From NCBI RefSeq assembly GCF_000003815.2, contig NC_049980.1:7662147-7726146 (forward strand): a DNA stretch of 64,000 nucleotides, written 5' to 3'. A model generated the notes under the pieces. The model was not told where the DNA came from. It searched no databases and worked only from the letters and a program-made list of their open reading frames with translations. Made by a program: the position numbers and the translations under genes. This stretch comes from Branchiostoma floridae. Taxonomy: Eukaryota; Chordata; Leptocardii; Amphioxiformes; Branchiostomatidae. This document shows, piece by piece, positions 57,601 to 64,000 of this stretch (positions are counted from its first letter, which is position 1; each line of letters begins with the position of its first letter).

Positions 57601-60498
57601 CTGACTAGGATAAATAGGATCTATGGGAAAAATAATTTCAACTGATATCCCTATAGCTATAACTGTAATATATATATATATATATATACTCCTATTTTCT
57701 GTGGGGTCCGTCAAAACACACATCAAGATCGCCATCAATACTCGTACTACTAAAGTTTCAAACTACACTAGGCTAAAAAGGGCGGGACCTTCAGTTTGAT
57801 CATATATGCATATCATATTTTTACGTGTTGATAGAATATTGCGAAAATATGATCGACAGAACTCAAGTTTCACAGCTTTTCTGTGCCAAGTGTATTTGCT
57901 GTGACTTTTTTCAGTTTCCTTGTTATGCTCAGAATTAAGACGTCAGTACAAATTAGATACTTGCTATCTCTTCTGTAAGTTACATTTCTATCCTGTTTAA
58001 AACAGTTTGTAAATGGAAGAAGTGTTACCAACCTGGTCAAGAAGTCACCGGGCACCTTGGGGTGTCGGATGTGTGTACAAAGAACTCTGCTAATGTGCAG
58101 TTTCGGAGATGACAGTGTTTCATGTGTCTGTGAAGGCTCCCAATGACAAAGTCAGGTAGCCACGCGCGTGCGTTTGGTCAGTAACATTCCATCGCCACAG
58201 GCAACAGGAAACAAAAATAGGAGAAATGTCAACGAGACAGTGTTCTGGAGTTATTTTGTCCAGTGTTTTTCACCAGTCTCGTTTTGTTACACTCTTGTAC
58301 AGTTAAAACTTAAAGTTTTAGTGCATGATGTATGGACGTATCTGGATGTATATACCTCGCGTAATTTACTCCAATACTACAATCCATCTTCACACATAAC
58401 CACAAGACCGCCTACATCAACTGTCTCTAACAACACTGTAACAGTATAAGATTCGTACTGTATGTTTTGTCACGAGTAGATAACCTCCCGGACGATCAAA
58501 CACAGTCTGGCTGAAAATGCACCGAAAATCAAACCGGAATGTAACAATTACTATGGTTCTGCCCTCACCTTGCATTTTTCAGACACTCTATAAAATGTTT
58601 TCTTGTGAAAATAATCTCATTCTTGTAAATCCGTATAGAGGTCAATCAAATACGCAGTATTGGCAATTTAATATGAATAGGTTACATGTTCCTCTGTTAG
58701 TTCTCTATTAGTCTCTTATGTACTCTGTTAGTTAATACTGACAAGATGGGAGCCGCGAACTCTGTTTACTACGTCATTTGATTGACGGGTCCCAAACAGG
58801 TCCCGCAAAACGTCCTGTCGTAAACGCACCTTGCCAAGGCCAGGGCCCAGCCAGGCAGTAGGCGTTTGAACTTTGGCGTGTAGCCATTTCTTACTACCCT
58901 AAACAACTATATCACACGCTACACAGACGTATAGTGACTTCGAATATGATGCTGCTGCGATCTCTCCGGTGATAACATGGTAAGATACAGAGTAGATATT
59001 TCTTTACCTTGCATATTTATCTTTGATATTATGCACAAAACAACATCATGGTAGGGCTTCTTTCACAACTCGATGTATAGTTACCATTTACCAACATGTG
59101 ACATGTAAACATTTTGATGATCAGTCGATATAGAGTGGGAGACTTGTAAACATTTGTGAAAAAACGAGAGTTCTGCGTCTCGCCATCGTTTCCTTGTGCC
59201 TGCGGCCATGTGCTGGGTCATCATTAAATACGGCCCACTGACTACATATAAACAACTCGTGGTTGACATTTGGAATGATAAGGCAACGATTATCTACTTG
59301 CTTTGAAAAATTACCTCTACCCTGTATTTCTTAGAAAATATGATCCTGGGAAGCTTATATCCTTATCTAGGCTGGTGGATGTTAGTGTTGATTGCAGAGG
59401 TCTTTGTATAGTCACGTATACAAGTACATTTCAAATTTGCATGTCAGGACAGAATGTCTTGATCATATTGAACTGATGTGTCGGTATGTTTTTCATACTC
59501 TTTCCATTCTTTTAATGAATTGAACTCATTTGAAGATGTATACAAAGGGCTTAGAGGGTGACAAATCATCTCTCTATTCTCTACTATTCTGCAAGAAGGT
59601 ACTCAAACTCACGCTGTACACTTTTCTCAGCCTGGTTCTCAATACTAACTTGGTTGGGATCCTGTAGTGTCAGAGGATGCTACATCGGTGGACATGACGA
59701 ATTACATAGAGTAAATGTGGAAATGCTCTTTCAAAGGCGTGCAGTTAGGTTTGAATGTGTGTTGAATCGTAGTAACTTTTGTAAACTATGGAGAAAAATA
59801 TTCTGTATGCATTTTTCTTCCATTTCCTTCCCAATAGAGGAGCTGCATTACCTTAAGTACATTTGATGATTTGTCGGATTTTTTGTGGGTTCAAGAATTG
59901 AATCTATCTTTGTCAGCTTTTATCTGTGTTGGGTCATTTTATATCTTTGTTGTGCAAACACCTTTCGGACTGTTGTCTATCTCCCGAAGAACGAGTAATT
60001 CGATTACTGAAAAATTCTAATCAGTCAGTCTAAGAAATGAGTTTCCTACAGTTTGCTCTCGACGTCGTCTTCTAAAAATGGACTTAAAACTTGCTGGAAA
60101 TTCTTATAATTTGATTGAAGCTAACAGTTCACTTCTAAATTATGGACAAAGTATATGTCTCAAATGCATGAGGCTGTTATGAGGATATGAAATTAAATAA
60201 TTGGTGTCAAAATCATTCTTTCAATTATTCATTATACTTAGTAAATACTTTTATTGCAGTCCCATCCACTCAACATCGTCTAATGATATGATACCAGACA
60301 CAGCGCAAATAAATAATTAATGGACATGTCTGCCTTCTACAGATCTTTTGTTTACAATATTGATTGATATAAGGAAATCGAAAAACACTTCATGCAGCAG
60401 CTATATTTGCATTCACCCTCGATTCAATGTTTGTAATAACAAATAAAAGAGGCAAACAAATAATAATTCATCGTTGACAGGGCTTCAAGAGAGGGACG
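51650..60498. other. Intergenic region between divergent genes C and D
   Basis: About 8.9 kb with no convincing exon. It holds the (CACT)n repeat, a tRNA-like fragment, a (TA)n run near 57670 and degenerate repeat copies (54520-54735, 54960-55390). Promoters of C and D should lie here, but no reliable core promoter motif was picked out. Confidence 0.5.
51975..52173. repeat. (CACT)n microsatellite
   Basis: About 200 bp of CACTGACT then pure CACT units, about 340 bp upstream of the gene C start codon. Confidence 0.92.
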
Positions 60499-60703
60499 AT
60501 GCTGCTGCTGCCGAAGATTCTCGCCGTTGTGGTGCTGTGCCTTGATGTCCAGGGAACAGCCGGTCAGTTCTGCAGTCTCCGAGGCTGCTGCTCGGGAGAG
60601 GACGACTCCTGCAGTACTCCTGACGGGAACGGCGGCGTCTGCTACTGCGACCACTTCTGTCTTCTCACCGGTGACTGCTGCCCGGACTATGCCGCCATCT
60701 GCG
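60499..60703 (+). CDS. Gene D exon 1, signal peptide plus SMB
   Basis: [19 protein letters not shown] is a signal peptide. SMB landmarks are [19 protein letters not shown] and DCCPDY. The donor is TGCG|GTAACA, phase 1. The arrangement equals gene C exon 1. Confidence 0.87.
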
Positions 60704-63255
60704 GTAACAATGTCACTTGTATAATTATGTTGGCATAAAACTGTAACAGAAACAGTAACAATTGTTAGCACTGTTTTATCTATATACTAAGAAAGACATC
60801 GTTTATATTTTCGTTCACTTTATTCTGTGTCACATCTTTATAAACGCCCAATCCTACATTTGTTCTATTTGTGACTTTTTTGTACATGTCATTCTTGTTA
60901 CTCTACAGAATATAGAATTGATGGATTCTATATGGTAATGTCATACAATAGCATATGGCAAAAGTCCAGCACATCAGGAAATTCATTCGACATTCATTCA
61001 ATCAATTTTGCACTCCAATAATCTGCAACTGGAAACAGCATGTAAGGAATCTCGTTCATCTCGGTCTTATACATACACATGTACATGTATATGATGTTCA
61101 TCTCACAGATGAGGACGAGTGTGCCACAGAACCATCTGTCTGTCACGTGAACGCCACGTGCCACAACACAGTAGGGTCGTATGAGTGCGTCTGCAAAGAA
61201 GGATTTGTTGGAAATGGTGAACATTGTGTTGGTAAGCAGAGCTTCACTCAGGATTTGTACATTAAGGATTATAAGACAACTGAAAATTCTCCTTCTATAT
61301 TTTACCATGTTTAATACTACTAGTATAATGGTGATAGAATTCAAATAAATTGCTGCATCTTCTTTTATATTCAAGCTGCTGCACATAGTCTCATCGCCAA
61401 TCGAACTAGAAATCAACAAAAAGACATGCATACGTGTAGCAAAGTGGCAAAGATCCCTGGACCCATTATAAACTAGTAAAAAGGTTTAGATAACCATACA
61501 TATTGAACAATCGCATCCAACGACGTCATTTGATTGACATTTGCATTTGTTGGTGAGGCAATGCCTCAGTTGGCATCAGATCTAGAATGATGATGTATCA
61601 TAATAATTTCAAAACCCAGCATGTTACTGTAACCTGTACTTTTGTCAGACGAAACCTTGGGACCCTGCGCGACCCACACGTCAATCAACGAACCTCGGCG
61701 AAGCTCGGCCTTTGTTCCCGGCCCGACTGACGCACTCATCTGTGACAACGTGCTGCCCGCAGGCTGGTACCGGTTTGTTACTGATGACAGTGGCGGGAAA
61801 ATGCCGGAGACATGTGTTGAACAGTTTCATTGTGGCACTCAGGTGAGTGATGAATTCTTTAATTTTTAGAAACTGACACCAGTAGATGAAGTTTTGCAAA
61901 GTTTTGCACAGTACTTCTTCAATCATGCCACACTATATTTATAATCTCATTTCATTACGAATTTTAAACTTTGCAATAACGTGTTCTTATATTTGGACGA
62001 TATTTCATGTAGAATATCTTTTACATCATCATCAAAGTAGGTGATGGCTGATAGAAACCCCGGCTAATGGCAATGTTTCGTAAAGTATTCATCGGTGATC
62101 TACTGTCCATACTCATAGAAATAATGTGATACTCGTACACATAGTTCTTTCCTAGCTAGAGTTGGATCATCATTTCCAACAGGTTCCGGTCTGGTTGAAC
62201 GGAGCTCACCCTACAGACTACCAGGCGGTGGATCGTGAAGGCTGCATGAACTACGGAGTACCCGGCGACTGCTGCACCTTGACAGTCCAGATCCAGGTGC
62301 AGAGGTGCCCGGCATCCAACGGGAATCCAGACTTCTTCGTCTACAACTTGCAGCCGACGTTTGCCTGCGATATTGTTTATTGTGCAGGTGTGTGTCCATG
62401 GTCGTCTAATTACCTATTCCTCATGAAGACTTGACAAAAATCTGCGATGAAATTAGTATAAAATAGAGATTCTAACAATCATGAAGAGTCTAGTCCTTTG
62501 AGACGGACATCATTGCCTCACGTTGATGCTTAGCAATGTGGGTACATTGGAGCAATTAAGAAATTATTACATTTACATTAGATCCAACTCCCGTGGACAA
62601 CACTACCACGGCGCTACCTACCCGGCGGATACCGCGGCAAACCGTGGGTAGCAGCAGGAGTACTAGTGAGCCAAGTGTCACAAGAACCATGACGATAGGC
62701 AGCGCGACCCAGAGGACGGCAGCAATGGCGGCCAGAACCTCCGCTACACCGACTGACTCGGGTGGAGCTCCTGTCAGCACACTGATAGGACACAGCACAA
62801 CAAAAAGCACCTCCACAAAGCTGGAAGAGAACATTAGGACAGCTGGTGAAAGCACAACACCGATGAACCTGAGGACAAGGACAAGCACACCTCGAACTGT
62901 GAGTAGGAGTGGAAGTGCTCAAAGTGTCACACGAACCGCTACGATAGACAACGCCACCCCAAGCCATGGGACAGCAGCAGTGGCGGCAAAAACCTCGGCT
63001 ACACCTACTGACTCGGGTGGAACTCCTATCAACAGCCACAACACAGCAAAAAGCACCTCCATGAAACCTGAAGAGAACGGCAGGGCAGCTGGTGAAAGCA
63101 CAACACTGATTGGTCGGAGGACATGGACAGGTGCACCAGATGAACAACAACCAACCGCACCAACAAGCAGGAGGACTGCAACAGGCGATGGAGTAACTGA
63201 CAGTCCAGGTGAAGTACCATTATTCATCATACCTTCTACTAAACTTAAGAAATGA
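60499..63255 (+). CDS. Gene D: SMB-EGF-D8C protein with Ser/Thr-rich tail
   Basis: Exons are 60499-60703, 61109-61231, 61649-61842, 62183-62387 and 62582 onward, giving 466 residues if translation ends at the TGA at 63253-63255. Domains are signal peptide (1-22), SMB (about 24-68), one EGF, D8C over two exons, and a long Thr/Ser/Arg-rich tail with an 83-residue repeat. A good donor (CCAG|GTGAAG at 63208, phase 1 like most other junctions) lies inside the last exon, so more exons may follow outside the window and the gene may be partial. An upstream acceptor (TTGACAG before the ATG) suggests a spliced leader. The tail could act as an O-glycosylated stalk. It is divergent from gene C. Confidence 0.8.
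61109..61231 (+). CDS. Gene D exon 2, calcium-binding EGF
   Basis: A 123-nt phase 1-1 exon: [33 protein letters not shown]. It shows the D-x-D/N-E-C start and the aromatic spacing of cbEGF. The acceptor is TCTCACAG and the donor GTTG|GTAAGC. Confidence 0.88.
61649..61842 (+). CDS. Gene D exon 3, D8C first half
   Basis: It starts [18 protein letters not shown] and includes AGWYRF and FHCGTQ, matching the first half of the D8C in genes A and B (GEWYRF, RCGT). The donor CAG|GTGAGT is phase 0 and falls inside the domain. Confidence 0.83.
62183..62387 (+). CDS. Gene D exon 4, D8C second half
   Basis: It starts [13 protein letters not shown], aligning with [10 protein letters not shown] of gene A, and ends [18 protein letters not shown]. 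With exon 3 it has ten cysteines rather than eight, so an extra disulfide is likely. The donor is GCAG|GTGTGT, phase 1. Confidence 0.83.
62582..63255 (+). CDS. Gene D exon 5, Thr/Ser-rich tail with 83-aa repeat
   Basis: After the acceptor ACATTAG the frame reads [13 protein letters not shown] and remains rich in Thr, Ser, Ala and Arg. Two copies of an 83-residue unit begin at about 62656 and 62905 (shared cores [21 protein letters not shown]). Few hydrophobic residues and no cysteine are present, so this is probably an extended stalk. The exon may end at the donor at 63208 instead of the stop codon. Confidence 0.7.
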
Positions 63256-64000
63256 CTGTGTCAGGTTGCCATTGCATTTCAGTTCGCAAGTGGCACTCAC
63301 TCACTCACTCACTCACTCACTCTTCCTCGCCGCGATCAAGTGGCACAATCGATTAATCATACATGTACAGCATATACAACCATGCAGAAGGTATCTACTG
63401 CACCCAATAACAGATACAGTGAAATTAACATTAACATTAACGTTAACATTAGGACTTTAATATTTAGAGGAAGGAGAGTAGGGTATTGGCTGCTCACAAA
63501 GCTACAAATGTATCGTTTAAAATCATCTATCTGAAGAAGAAGGTCGGTGTACTCGACCGAAAATTCATGTGAGTCTTTCTGTTGTGTTGAAACAAAGTTT
63601 AAATTTTTCACTATGGAATTTACCAACACAGATGAGCTTTCATTCGGGCATCGTTTTAAGTTTGGCGAACCGTTGACACCACGTGATTCCTGTTGATAGT
63701 GATGGTATGGCTTGAACATTAAACGATGTCAACGATGGACATTATCTCATTTCTCATCAAGTTTCTTATTGCGTTAGTGTACACTGTATACCCAATCTTA
63801 GTCCGTATTTTTTATCTGCAGGTATTCGTGCAATAAAATGCAAAAAACAACAACAAAACATCTATATGCATAATCCTCTGCTTTAATAGTGGATACAAAA
63901 ACATCGTCTGATCCGATAGGGAACAGCCTGAGGCAGTGTTACCAGACAGTAAAAGATTGTGGCGCGTTTGAGAATAATTGGTGCTATCGGTAAATGTCAA
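63256..64000. other. Downstream of the gene D open frame
   Basis: Holds a short CACT repeat (63297-63321) and an AATAAA at about 63832. It could be 3' UTR or intron of gene D. No further domain was seen. Confidence 0.4.

Noticed and set aside
58168-58449. 93-codon open frame between genes C and D
   Set aside because: No recognisable domain, splice partner or paralogue, and composition typical of noncoding AT-rich DNA.
60424-60771. 115-codon minus-strand frame over gene D exon 1
   Set aside because: Antisense shadow of the SMB exon, which has a clear signal peptide and cysteine pattern on the plus strand.
62614-63150. 178-codon minus-strand frame rich in Cys and Ser
   Set aside because: Antisense of the Thr/Ser-rich gene D tail; composition follows from the repeat, and the plus-strand frame joins correctly in phase to D8C.

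Overview
The window looks like chordate genomic DNA, most probably from a lancelet (Branchiostoma). The support is intron-rich mosaic genes for secreted proteins, the particular mix of D8C, TSP1, C-type lectin, VWD, SMB and EGF modules, and a tRNA-derived SINE plus many short transposon copies of lancelet type. No search could be run, so the species call is an inference. All gene models were assembled by hand from splice sites. Every model closes in frame with GT-AG introns, and neighbouring exon phases agree.

Four secreted-protein genes carry the coding content. Gene A (7787-14033, +) and gene B (27839-34144, +) are recent tandem duplicates with seven exons each: signal peptide, D8C domain, two TSP1 repeats, one C-type lectin-like domain (CTLD) split over two exons, and a 20-nt terminal exon. 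Gene C (38535-51632, -) has 20 exons and about 1439 residues: signal peptide and somatomedin-B (SMB), a VWDE-like N-terminal region, VWD, a basic cleavage-type site, EGF, a cadherin-like segment, more EGFs, and a CTLD. The CTLD and 20-nt last exon of gene C are paralogous to those of A and B. Gene D (60499 to at least 63208, +) has signal peptide and SMB, EGF, D8C split by an intron, and a Ser/Thr-rich tail with an 83-residue repeat. It may continue past the window.

Layout: 1-7.8 kb is repeat-rich upstream DNA with several MITEs and a retroelement remnant. 5.27-16.76 kb is copy 1 of a segmental duplication that carries gene A. 16.76-24.64 kb is a spacer made of repeats: hairpin-ended elements, an assembly gap and a 4.2-kb tandem array of one TIR element. 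24.64-37.85 kb is copy 2 with gene B. 38.5-51.6 kb is gene C. 51.7-60.5 kb is an intergenic region between the divergent genes C and D, and 60.5-63.3 kb is gene D.

As a group, the genes appear to be one locus where a small set of phase-1 extracellular modules has been reused in different combinations on both strands. A and B share D8C with D and the CTLD tail with C, and C shares its SMB start with D. The proteins are predicted to be secreted and adhesive or matrix/immune-type. Their CTLDs lack the usual residues for Ca-dependent sugar binding. Function beyond this cannot be read from the sequence.
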